Part shown: positions 17,333-25,747 of the stretch, in pieces
Position numbering within the stretch: position 1 is the first letter of the stretch
Layout: each line of letters begins with the position of its first letter
Notes under the pieces: generated by a model
The model's input: the letters and a program-made list of their open reading frames with translations, nothing else
Told to the model about the DNA's origin: nothing
The model's database searches: none
Made by a program: the position numbers and the translations under genes
Source: Brevibacterium sp. 'Marine'
GTDB lineage: Bacteria > Actinomycetota > Actinomycetes > Actinomycetales > Brevibacteriaceae
Direction of reading: 5' to 3'
Assembly: GCF_012844365.1 (NCBI RefSeq)
Contig: NZ_CP051626.1
Span: 620,001-684,000, forward strand
DNA: 64,000 bases

Positions 17333-18729
17333 TGACCACAACCACTGACGCAACCGCCGCCACCACCACCGTGGCGACGCCGACCTTGGACACGACGACG
17401 AAGACGCTGCTGCGCTTCGCCACCGCCGGATCCGTCGACGACGGCAAATCCACCCTCGTCGGCCGGCTCCTCCACGATGCGAAGGCGATACTGGCCGACC
17501 AGCTCGCCGCCGTGACCGCGACCAGCCGGGAACGCGGATTCCTGGGAGGTGAGTTCGACTTCGCTCTGCTCACCGACGGTCTGCGGGCCGAACGGGAACA
17601 GGGCATCACCATCGACGTGGCCTACCGGTACTTCGCCACCGACCGTCGCTCGTTCATCCTCGCCGACTGCCCCGGACACGTGCAGTACACGCGGAACATG
17701 GTCACGGGAGCCTCGACCGCCGATGCTGTCGTCGTCCTCATCGACGCCCGCACCGGAGCGACCGAGCAGACCCGTCGACATCTGACCGTCGTGTCCCGTC
17801 TGGGCATCCGCCACGTCATCATCGCCGTCAACAAGATCGACCTCGTCGACTACGACCAGGCAGCGATCGAGACGGTTGAAAACGACATCAAGACCCTCGC
17901 GGACGAGATCGGCCTCGAGACCCCGCACCTCATCCCGATCTCCGCACTGGCCGGGGACAACATCGCTGCGACCTCGGACAACACACCGTGGTACCAGGGT
18001 TCGGCACTGCTCGAACTCCTCGAGACCCTGCCGAGTGCGGATGAGGACACCGCCGCCCTCGAGGCCTTCCGCCTCGACGTGCAGACCGTGCTGCGTCCGC
18101 AAGGGGGACTGGCACCGGGGCTCGACCCCGAGGAATTCCGGGACTACCGGGCGGTGGCCGGACAGATCACGGCCGGGCGGGTCAGCCTCGGCGATGAGAT
18201 CGAGATCCACCCCGCCGGGCTGACAACGACCGTAACCGGAATCGATACCGCCAGCGGTCCCCTCGAAACCGCGAGTGCGCCGCTGTCGGTGGCGCTGCGA
18301 CTGGCCGATGACGTCGATACCGCGCGCGGCAGCGTCATCGCCGCGGCCGGAACCCTGCCCACCCCGCGCCGGGAACTGCGCGCCGAGGTCTTCCCCTTCA
18401 CCGCCGAGGGCCTGCGCACCGGGGATCGGGTGCTCATCAAGACGGGGACGACGACCGTGAAGGGCATCGTCACCATCGAGGCCAAACGCAACCTCGAGAC
18501 CTCCAAGACCGAACCCGCCGAGGTGCTCGCCGGCAACGACATCGGCCTGGCCCGGGTGAAGCTGTCCGCCGAGCTGCCGGTCCCGGACTTCCGCGACCAC
18601 GGTACGGCCGGAGCCTTCGTCGTCATCGACCCGCAGTCGGGCAACACCCTCGCGGCGGGAATCCACACTCCCGAGGCGGCCCACGCCGTCGAGGCCCCCA
18701 GCCCCGAATCCATCGAGGACCAGTCATGA
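17332..18729 (+). CDS. cysN: Sulfate adenylyltransferase large subunit (GTPase)
   Basis: 465 residues of the elongation-factor-like GTPase class: P-loop AGSVDDGKST at 32-41, switch EREQGITIDVAYRYF, G3 DCPGHVQYTRNM and G4 NKIDLVD. GTP hydrolysis drives APS synthesis by CysD. There is no fused CysC kinase domain; the length is that of stand-alone CysN. It is joined to cysD and cobA by four-base overlaps. Confidence 0.95.
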   Translation: MTTTTDATAATTTVATPTLDTTTKTLLRFATAGSVDDGKSTLVGRLLHDAKAILADQLAAVTATSRERGFLGGEFDFALLTDGLRAEREQGITIDVAYRYFATDRRSFILADCPGHVQYTRNMVTGASTADAVVVLIDARTGATEQTRRHLTVVSRLGIRHVIIAVNKIDLVDYDQAAIETVENDIKTLADEIGLETPHLIPISALAGDNIAATSDNTPWYQGSALLELLETLPSADEDTAALEAFRLDVQTVLRPQGGLAPGLDPEEFRDYRAVAGQITAGRVSLGDEIEIHPAGLTTTVTGIDTASGPLETASAPLSVALRLADDVDTARGSVIAAAGTLPTPRRELRAEVFPFTAEGLRTGDRVLIKTGTTTVKGIVTIEAKRNLETSKTEPAEVLAGNDIGLARVKLSAELPVPDFRDHGTAGAFVVIDPQSGNTLAAGIHTPEAAHAVEAPSPESIEDQS

Positions 18730-19535
18730 CACTCTTCCTCCCACAGCAGCCCGGAACGGTGCTGCTCGTCGGTGCCGGACCGGGCGATCTCGGACTGCTC
18801 ACCGTCACCGGTCTGCGCGCCTTGGAACGCGCCGATGTCATCGTGGCCGACCGGCTCGGCGCCCGATCGGTCATCGATCAGCTCGAAACCGAACGCGGCG
18901 CACCCCTGGAGGCGGAGATCATCGACGTCGGCAAGCAGCCGGGGCACCATCCGGTGCCGCAGAGTGGAATCAACGACATCCTCGTCGAACAGGCGAAGCT
19001 GGGCCACCGGGTCGTCCGCCTCAAGGGCGGGGACCCGTTCGTCCTCGGACGTGGGGGAGAGGAGGTCACCGCCTGCCGGGCCGCCGGAGTCGATGTCCGC
19101 GTCGTTCCCGGGGTGACCAGCGCGAACTCCGTTCCCGCGGTCGCCGGAATCCCGCTCACCCACCGAGGTGTGGCCACCTCGTACACAGTCGTGACCGGTC
19201 ACGACCAGCTCAGCGAGATCGGCGGGGGACGCGACCACACCGTCGTCGTGCTCATGGGAGTGGGCACACTCATCAACTCGGCGATGGTGCTCGCCCGCAC
19301 CGGACGCGGTGACGACTGCCCGGTCGCGATCGTCGAAGACGGATTCGGTGAGAACCAGCGGGTGACCATCGGCACCCTCGGCGACATCGCCTTCCGTGCG
19401 GCTCGCCGAGGCGTCCGGTCACCGGCCGTGATCGTCGCCGGTGATGTCGTGACCCTGAGCCCCTACGCCGATGGTGCGTTCACTCAGGCGACCGAGCCTG
19501 CTGCATCGGCATCCGAACTCGTGAGGAACCCATGA
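18726..19535 (+). CDS. cobA: Uroporphyrinogen-III C-methyltransferase
   Basis: 269 residues of the SAM-dependent tetrapyrrole methylase fold: VLLVGAGPGDLGLLTVTGLRALERADVI at the N-terminus, VRLKGGDPFVLGRGGEE, PGVTSANSVPAVAGIPLTHRG and the late LMGVGTL. It makes precorrin-2, the entry to siroheme. It is the single-function form, without the CysG dehydrogenase/chelatase part. The chelatase is the divergent-side gene upstream of sir; a precorrin-2 dehydrogenase is not in the window. Confidence 0.93.
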   Translation: MTLFLPQQPGTVLLVGAGPGDLGLLTVTGLRALERADVIVADRLGARSVIDQLETERGAPLEAEIIDVGKQPGHHPVPQSGINDILVEQAKLGHRVVRLKGGDPFVLGRGGEEVTACRAAGVDVRVVPGVTSANSVPAVAGIPLTHRGVATSYTVVTGHDQLSEIGGGRDHTVVVLMGVGTLINSAMVLARTGRGDDCPVAIVEDGFGENQRVTIGTLGDIAFRAARRGVRSPAVIVAGDVVTLSPYADGAFTQATEPAASASELVRNP

Positions 19536-19858
19536 CCTACATCATCGCCCAGCCGTGCGTGGACCTGAAGGACCGAGCCTGCATCGAAGAGTGCCCGGTC
19601 GACTGCATCTACGAAGGCACCCGCTCCCTCTACATCCACCCCGACGAATGCGTCGACTGCGGGGCGTGCGAACCCGTGTGCCCCGTCGAGGCGATCTTCT
19701 ACGAAGACGATGTGCCCGATGAGTGGGAGGCCTACTACAAGGCGAACGTCGAATTCTTCGACGACATCGGCTCCCCGGGCGGAGCAGCCGCCCACGGGGT
19801 CGTCGACAAAGACCATCCCTTCATCGCCGCACTGCCGCCGCAGAACACCGACGACTGA
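19532..19858 (+). CDS. fdxA: Seven-iron type ferredoxin
   Basis: 108 residues. Two cluster motifs are seen: CVDLKDRACIEECPVDC near the N-terminus (3Fe-4S/4Fe-4S arrangement) and CVDCGACEPVCP. The C-terminal half, DEWEAYYKANVEFFDDIGSPGGA, is the usual tail of actinobacterial FdxA. Overlap with cobA and the downstream reductase gene make it the probable electron donor to the sulfite reductase of this operon. Confidence 0.93.
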   Translation: MTYIIAQPCVDLKDRACIEECPVDCIYEGTRSLYIHPDECVDCGACEPVCPVEAIFYEDDVPDEWEAYYKANVEFFDDIGSPGGAAAHGVVDKDHPFIAALPPQNTDD

Positions 19859-19940
19859 ACTCCAGCGACAACTGAATTCCAGCGACTTCGCTCCACCATT
19901 CCGAGCGACTCCTCTCACCTCCGAATGACCAAGGAAACCC

Positions 19941-21350
19941 ATGCCTGCTATTCCCTTCAGAGTGGCCATCATCGGTGCCGGTCCCGCCGGCATCTACGCC
20001 GCTGACCTGCTGACCAAGGCCGAACATGACCTGGAACTGAGCATCGACCTGTTCGAACGCCTGCCCTCTCCCTTCGGGCTCGTCCGCTACGGAGTCGCCC
20101 CCGATCATCCGCGGATCAAGGGCATCATCAATGCGCTCATCAAGGTCCTCGACCGTGGTGACATCCGTCTGTTCGGCAACGTCGAATACGGTGCGGACAT
20201 CAGCCTCGGCGAGCTCACCGACCGCTACGATGCAGTGATCTTCTCCACCGGCTGCTTCGTCGACGCGCCGCTGTCGCTGCCCGGGATCGACCTGCCCGGT
20301 TCCTATGGGGCAGCCGACTTCGTCAACTGGTACGACTCACACCCCGATGTGGCACAGACCTGGCCGCTGGATGCGGAGAAGGTCGCCGTGCTCGGCAACG
20401 GCAATGTCGCCCTCGATGTGGCCCGGGTGCTCGCGAAGCAGGCCGATGACCTCCACACCACGGAGATCCCCGATCACGTCTATGAGGGGCTGAAGTCCTC
20501 GAAGGTCACCGACGTCCACGTGTTCGGCCGCCGGGGTCCCGCGCAGGCGAAATTCACGCCTCTCGAGCTGCGCGAGCTCGGTCAGGTCAAAGACGTCGAC
20601 ATCATCGTCTATCCCGAGGACTACGAATTCGATCAGGGATCGCTCGAGGCCATCGAGTCGAGCAACCAGGTCAAGCAGGTGACGAAGACGCTCACGGACT
20701 TTGCGATGCGCGAGGAGACCGGGGCGAAGCGGCGTCTGCACCTGCACTTCCTGCACGCACCGGTGGCCATCCTCGGCGAGGATCGGGTGACCGGGCTGCG
20801 CACGGAACGTCAGGAGCTCGACGGCATCGGTGGCGTCAACGGCACCGGGGACTTCCACGACTGGGACATCGATGCCGTGTACCGGGCGGTCGGCTATGCG
20901 GGTACGCAGCTGCCGCAGCTGCCCTTCGACGAGGCCAAGAAGGTCATCCCCAATCACGAAGGGCGCGTTGTCGACGCCGAGGATCAGACCAAGGCCGCCG
21001 AGGCGGACGTCATCCCCGGCGTGTACACGACCGGATGGATCAAGCGCGGTCCCGTCGGGCTCATCGGTCACACGAAGGGCGATGCGCTCGAGACGATCGG
21101 GCACATCCTCGATGATCAGGCCGCCGGAGCGCTCACCGAACCCGTGTACCCGGAGGAGTCCTCGATCGTCGAGCTGCTCGAGTCGAAGGGCGTCGACTTC
21201 ACCGATTGGGAGGGCTACCACCGGCTCGAGGCCGCCGAGAAGGCCCTCGGCGAGGCCGAAGGACGTGAGCGCGTGAAGATCGCGACCCGTGACGCCATGC
21301 TCGCCGAGGCGCGCGCCCACCTGACCGCGGACGCGAACGCCGGGAGCTGA
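19941..21350 (+). CDS. fprA: Ferredoxin-NADP+ reductase, FprA (adrenodoxin-reductase) type
   Basis: 469 residues. FAD fold FRVAIIGAGPAGIYAADLL, family signature LPSPFGLVRYGVAPDHPRIKGI, NADPH fold VAVLGNGNVALDVARVL, and the late YTTGWIKRGPVGLIGHTKGDA. It moves electrons from NADPH to ferredoxin. It follows fdxA by 82 bases, so this operon carries its own NADPH-ferredoxin-sulfite reductase chain. A strong terminator follows 65 bases after the stop. Confidence 0.93.
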   Translation: MPAIPFRVAIIGAGPAGIYAADLLTKAEHDLELSIDLFERLPSPFGLVRYGVAPDHPRIKGIINALIKVLDRGDIRLFGNVEYGADISLGELTDRYDAVIFSTGCFVDAPLSLPGIDLPGSYGAADFVNWYDSHPDVAQTWPLDAEKVAVLGNGNVALDVARVLAKQADDLHTTEIPDHVYEGLKSSKVTDVHVFGRRGPAQAKFTPLELRELGQVKDVDIIVYPEDYEFDQGSLEAIESSNQVKQVTKTLTDFAMREETGAKRRLHLHFLHAPVAILGEDRVTGLRTERQELDGIGGVNGTGDFHDWDIDAVYRAVGYAGTQLPQLPFDEAKKVIPNHEGRVVDAEDQTKAAEADVIPGVYTTGWIKRGPVGLIGHTKGDALETIGHILDDQAAGALTEPVYPEESSIVELLESKGVDFTDWEGYHRLEAAEKALGEAEGRERVKIATRDAMLAEARAHLTADANAGS

Positions 21351-21415
21351 GCGGGGCAGCAGCCGAGACCCGAAGGCCCAAATCCTCACATAGTGACCCT
21401 CAACGTTCCGCCATT

Positions 21416-21450
21416 CGACCCCGAACACCCAAAAGGCGTGTTCGGGGTCG
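21416..21450 (+). terminator. Intrinsic terminator after the sulfur operon
   Basis: Perfect 13-bp stem CGACCCCGAACAC / GTGTTCGGGGTCG with a nine-base loop, followed by TTTG. It ends the sir-fprA transcription unit. Confidence 0.8.
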
Positions 21451-21558
21451 TTTGAGTCTGTGACCTTGCCGTATAACCCAGCTATGTAATTGACATCACG
21501 TTTCGGCAGGAGAAAGCTGGCGGCGGAAACTCAGCCGTCACTACCTAGGGAGGCACTG

Positions 21559-23229
21559 ATGTCCTTACGCAATTCCCTGTCATCGGGCTCGCAGACGAGC
21601 GTGACAGTCGTCCATGACAAAGGACTCAAACGCGATATCGGCAAGACCGGGCTGCTCTTCACCGGAGTCGGGTCGATCATCGGCTCCGGTTGGCTCTTCG
21701 GTGCCTTCGACGCCGCGAGCATGGCCGGCCCGGCCGCGATTCTGTCCTGGGCCATCGGTGCCATCCTCATCATCTTCGTGGCACTCAATTACTCCGAACT
21801 CGGTGTCATGTTCCCCGTCGCCGGCGGTGTCGTGCGCTACCCGCACTATGCTTTCGGTTCGTTCGCCAGCTACACCAGCGGGTGGATCACGTGGCTGTCG
21901 GCGGCGGGAACCGTCGGCATCGAGGTCCTCGCGGCCGTCCAGTACGCCTCGAGCTATATGCCGTGGCTGATGGAGTCGAAGGACGGCGTGCTCGTCCTCA
22001 CGGTGCCGGGCATCTTCGTGAGCATCGCGATGGTCGCGGTCTTCTGCATCATCAACATGTTCGGCGTGAAGTTCTTCGCCCAGTTCAACAACGTGCTCGT
22101 GTGGTGGAAGCTGCTCGTCATCGTCCTCGTCTTCGTCGGTCTGGCGCTGCTGGCGTTCAACCCCGGTCACTTCCACATGCCCGAGTTCGGCGGTTTCGCC
22201 CCCAACGGCATCGCCCCGATCTTCGCGGCCCTGCCCGCGGCGGGCATCGTCTTCTCCTACCTCGGCTTCCGTCAGGGCGTGGAGTTCGCCGGTGAGACGA
22301 AGAACCCGCAGAAGAACGTGCCCTTCGCTGTCATCGGTTCGATCGTGCTCACCGGCATCATCTACATCCTCCTGCAGGTCGCGTTCATCGGCGCCATTCC
22401 CACCGACCTGCTCAAGGACGGCTGGAGCGGACTGTCGTTCTCGAACTCGGCAGGACCATGGGCCGAGATCGCGCTCATGCTCGGCGCGATGTGGCTGGCG
22501 ATCATCCTCTACATCGACGCCGTCGTCTCTCCCGCCGACACCGGTCTGATCTTCACCGCGCTCACCCCGCGACTGTCGTACTCGCAGGCGCGCGTGGGCA
22601 ATGCCCCGCACGCGATGACGAAGCTGAACAAGAAGGGCATCCCGTGGTTCGGTCTGCTCATCACCTTCATCGTCGCCTGTTTCCTGTTCTTCCCGTTCCC
22701 GTCGTGGGCGAAGATGGTCGGGTTCATCACCTCCGGCACCGTCATCTCCTTCGGATCCGGCCCGGTCACGGTGGCGGCGCTGCGACGTCAGCTGCCCGAT
22801 CAGGAGCGCCCGTTCAAACTGCCCGGCGGAGACATCCTGCCGTTCCTCGGGTTCCTCGCCGCGAACCTCATCGTCTTCTGGACCGGCTGGGACACGAACT
22901 GGAAGTTGTTCCTGGCGATGGCGCTGGGCTATGTGGTCCTCGGCCTGCACTACGCGTTCAGCGACCGCAGCAAAATCCCGCCGCTGCAGTTCAAGTCCGG
23001 GTGGTGGATGATCCTGTGGCTCGGCGGTCTGGCCGTGCTCAGCCTGCTGAGCAACTACGGCGACGGCGCCATGGGCGTACTCACGTTCGGCTGGGGCGAG
23101 CTGATCTGTGCGATCTTCACCGCCATCGTCTTCTACGTCGGCATCAGGACCCGCCTGAAGTCGGAGGAGGTCATCGCCAACGTCGAGAACACCAAGGAGA
23201 CCGCAGCCGAACACATCGACGGGGAATGA
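21559..23229 (+). CDS. APC-family amino acid permease
   Basis: 556 residues with about 12-14 membrane helices. GLLFTGVGSIIGSGWLFG is the conserved APC helix-1 motif and GGVVRYPHYAFGSFASYTSGWI the following loop. The segment FSYLGFRQGVEFAGETKNPQKNVP is the helix-6/loop region. The substrate is not readable. The ATG at 21559 has GGGAGG six bases upstream; a frame opening at 21490 was rejected for lack of a ribosome site. Confidence 0.88.
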   Translation: MSLRNSLSSGSQTSVTVVHDKGLKRDIGKTGLLFTGVGSIIGSGWLFGAFDAASMAGPAAILSWAIGAILIIFVALNYSELGVMFPVAGGVVRYPHYAFGSFASYTSGWITWLSAAGTVGIEVLAAVQYASSYMPWLMESKDGVLVLTVPGIFVSIAMVAVFCIINMFGVKFFAQFNNVLVWWKLLVIVLVFVGLALLAFNPGHFHMPEFGGFAPNGIAPIFAALPAAGIVFSYLGFRQGVEFAGETKNPQKNVPFAVIGSIVLTGIIYILLQVAFIGAIPTDLLKDGWSGLSFSNSAGPWAEIALMLGAMWLAIILYIDAVVSPADTGLIFTALTPRLSYSQARVGNAPHAMTKLNKKGIPWFGLLITFIVACFLFFPFPSWAKMVGFITSGTVISFGSGPVTVAALRRQLPDQERPFKLPGGDILPFLGFLAANLIVFWTGWDTNWKLFLAMALGYVVLGLHYAFSDRSKIPPLQFKSGWWMILWLGGLAVLSLLSNYGDGAMGVLTFGWGELICAIFTAIVFYVGIRTRLKSEEVIANVENTKETAAEHIDGE

Positions 23230-23276
23230 TCCCGTCGAATCGTTCGACGTGAGGTAGCGAAACCCTCGCCGAGGCG

Positions 23277-23319
23277 GCCCGACCCCGTACATCCACGACA
23301 GTGGCGTACAGGGTCGGGC
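23277..23319 (+). terminator. Hairpin terminator after the amino acid permease
   Basis: GCCCGACCCCGTAC pairs with GTACAGGGTCGGGC (13 of 14 pairs) around a 15-base loop. No T-run follows. A copy of the ACCCTCGCCGAGGCGG element lies just upstream at 23262. Confidence 0.65.
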
Positions 23320-23352
23320 AAGTTCGTGCGACGTGGGAGACTCAGCCGCCCG

Positions 23353-23436
23353 TCAGGGTTGTGCAACTTGGGCTATGTCGTCGACATACTGCTGGGCCAG
23401 AGATTCGCGGCTCAGATCCGGAATCGGAGTAACGAA
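23353..23436 (-). pseudogene. 3' remnant of an interrupted gene
   Basis: Immediately downstream of the OLD gene on the same strand, 27 codons stay open to a TGA and read like the end of a protein with high-GC codon use (…PDLSRES…, ending YVDDIAQVAQP). There is no start codon or ribosome site. The change from AT-rich to GC-rich sequence falls at this point. I infer that the OLD gene entered and removed or displaced the rest. The parent protein is not recognised, and a chance open frame cannot be excluded. Confidence 0.35.
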
Positions 23437-23439
23437 AGT

Positions 23440-25563
23440 TCAATTTTGCTTCACAGTTGACTCCTCCTCGCGATAGATGCTCGAGAATATTTTCCGTAGC
23501 TCTCCAACGACGCCTTCGGCGTCAGAACCATGAACCTGCTTGAGCTTCTCGAGTGATGTCGTGTCGCTACAAAATTTGATAGCCGCGTTCACCTTTTTGC
23601 TATCAACAGAATTGCCACAATAGTCCTCGAGGTCCCCTCGACGCAGCACGTAGGTACCCTCTTGCGCAAGCAAATAGATCACGTCATCAATGGCGTGCTC
23701 GATGTCTGCGGTTGGAGGGTCGGAGATTAGTCTATATTTGTCGCCGCTTTGACCACGTTGGAAGAGCTTGGTAAGGGCATCAATGGCGCCTTGAGCTGAA
23801 GATTCGGATTTCTCAACTCGCCATGTTGCAAAGCTTTCTTGTGCTGCCGACCAGAGCTCTCTGGCACTGTCTGACTTAACGATACTTTTGGTTTTTTTGG
23901 CGCTGATGTCAACCTTATCGGTTAGGTGGGCGCCGACCTTTGACATCAGGTTCGAATGAGCTTCTTTAATCGAGTGAGTTGAAGTTAGATGATTGAAACC
24001 ATCCGATAGAGCATCCAAATCTGTGATTACGTGTACTGGAACGCCGAACTTCTTGAAGAACTCGCGATATCGTGTAATGTTTCCTTTGCCTTCAATCTTC
24101 ACGAACATTATACCGCGCTCGATGTGATCCCATTCTTTTGCAAAGAGCTTCGCTAGGTGAGGGTAGACAAACGTGTCGCTGTCGCCCTCGACCAGCACAA
24201 CAAGCTTCGCAAAAAAGGCAGCTTCGTTGTTTTCATGTCGAATGATTTGATACGCGTCGCGGAGGGACATGTCTACTAGATCGACTGGCCTCGCACAGAC
24301 TCCTTGCGTCGTTTTATAGAGGCGAGTAAATCCCGTAGTGCCGGGTTGAAAGAATCCGGGTGAGTGCGTCGTCACCAGGACTTGATGATCTTTCGCGAAC
24401 TGAGCGAGTGCGCTCATAAGCTGACGCTGAGCTCGAGGGTGAAGGTAGAGTTCGGGCTCTTCGAAAAGCAGCAAGTATGATCGTCTGCTTGTGGTACCAA
24501 CCGAGGAGTCCGATGGTTGCGATTCGTTGAGCCCTTGATATCTCATGTCGTTATAAGCTCGAAGTAGTGCAAAAAGGACGGTTCTTTGTAAGCCATCTCC
24601 TTTCGTGACTACCCCGCCGATGTGCCCGTCGTCAATCTGGAGATCCGCATTATCTAGAAGCAGCGACAAAGTAGGGGCCGGGACATTCAAATTGATTCGT
24701 ATGCCAGGAAAACTCATCCCCACATACTCCTCAATCACTGATTCAATTCGTTGAACGGCGGGGAGGCGCTCATCTGTCATGTCCCCATCGCTATTCAGGT
24801 GTCGGCTCAGCTTCTTGTGGACCTCTTTGAATTCGCTCTCGATGCTCTGAAACTGGTCTTGGACTTCGTCAAATAGCATTCCCAGAAGTCTGGCAAACGC
24901 GGCAGTCCCTGTCGCTTTGGTTTCAGAGGACGCGTCCTTAACTGCGGGAATGTAGATAATCGAAGGCAGGAGCGGCTTGATTGATGCATATATTCCAGTA
25001 GGAAAATCTGTTGGTTCCTCTTTGAGCTGATCTTCGGGCAGACCCTCTACTAGGACCTGCCAGGCTCTATTCACTTCGTCCTGCTTGGGCTTTTCACTGA
25101 GGTATGGGTCTAGCTCTGGACGAATATCAACTGCAGCTTTTCGGAGTGCTGGCCCAGACTTGCGCTTTATAGCTTCAGCGAGATGTTCGTAGTTCCAGCT
25201 TGGATTAATCGGAACGATCTTCAAATATTTAGCCTCTGCTTTTGAGCCTAAAGCCTGAGTTCTGATAATTGTTAGTTTGCCTTCATTGAGTATGCCAGAT
25301 ACTTTTAATCGATTATTTTCGCTGACGCGTTCAAGATCGGTATCTGTGATGCCGTCAATATGGACCGTCACTTTTATGAGTTGATCCGTGTCGTGGAAAT
25401 CTCGTTCGTCGATCTTCTTCTCGTCGAACGCGAACTGTAGCGCATGTAAAATTGATGATTTCCCGGCATTATTCTCTCCAATGAGACAGCCGAGCTGTTC
25501 CAAGGGTATTTCAGTGGCCGTATGAGCGCGGAAATTCTCTATTTTTACTTTTGAGAGTCGCAT
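23440..25563 (-). CDS. OLD-family ATP-dependent endonuclease (probable phage defence)
   Basis: 707 residues. N-terminal ABC/SMC-like ATPase: MRLSKVKIENFRAH, Walker A GENNAGKSS at 29-37, Walker B YLLLFEEPELYLHP, and VTTHSPGFF. The C-terminal part is a TOPRIM nuclease: LVVLVEGDSDTFVYP (Glu) and VHVITDLDAL (DxD). It is a stand-alone, class 1-like OLD; no helicase (GajB) or second gene is adjacent, so it is not a Gabija pair. Base composition is much more AT-rich than both neighbours, pointing to recent acquisition. The ATG at 25563 was chosen because family similarity starts there. Confidence 0.88.
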   Translation of the reverse strand: MRLSKVKIENFRAHTATEIPLEQLGCLIGENNAGKSSILHALQFAFDEKKIDERDFHDTDQLIKVTVHIDGITDTDLERVSENNRLKVSGILNEGKLTIIRTQALGSKAEAKYLKIVPINPSWNYEHLAEAIKRKSGPALRKAAVDIRPELDPYLSEKPKQDEVNRAWQVLVEGLPEDQLKEEPTDFPTGIYASIKPLLPSIIYIPAVKDASSETKATGTAAFARLLGMLFDEVQDQFQSIESEFKEVHKKLSRHLNSDGDMTDERLPAVQRIESVIEEYVGMSFPGIRINLNVPAPTLSLLLDNADLQIDDGHIGGVVTKGDGLQRTVLFALLRAYNDMRYQGLNESQPSDSSVGTTSRRSYLLLFEEPELYLHPRAQRQLMSALAQFAKDHQVLVTTHSPGFFQPGTTGFTRLYKTTQGVCARPVDLVDMSLRDAYQIIRHENNEAAFFAKLVVLVEGDSDTFVYPHLAKLFAKEWDHIERGIMFVKIEGKGNITRYREFFKKFGVPVHVITDLDALSDGFNHLTSTHSIKEAHSNLMSKVGAHLTDKVDISAKKTKSIVKSDSARELWSAAQESFATWRVEKSESSAQGAIDALTKLFQRGQSGDKYRLISDPPTADIEHAIDDVIYLLAQEGTYVLRRGDLEDYCGNSVDSKKVNAAIKFCSDTTSLEKLKQVHGSDAEGVVGELRKIFSSIYREEESTVKQN

Positions 25564-25747
25564 AGTCGTTCCTTGGTTGGGTTCCGAGAGGAGTGGGCGC
25601 TCTGACTGTACCAATGTTGCTCCACGTTTGATCGAAAGAAACGTAACGGGTAGTTAACGAACTGCGATTAGATGCGCTTGGTACCGAATCGTTTCCGTTC
25701 GTTTCGGCTCAGATGTTTTAGGGAGTCAGTGGGGCGGCTGCGATTAC

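Noticed and set aside
14503-19238. Several long minus-strand frames over sir, cysD, cysN and cobA
   Set aside because: All are antisense to well-supported operon genes and read as low-complexity acidic shadow protein.
21580-23292. A 570-codon minus-strand frame over the amino acid permease
   Set aside because: Antisense shadow of a clear membrane transporter; composition is Asp/Glu/His/Arg repeats with no ribosome site.
23440-25563. A Gabija (GajA/GajB) system
   Set aside because: The OLD-type ATPase is present but no UvrD-like helicase gene adjoins it on either side.
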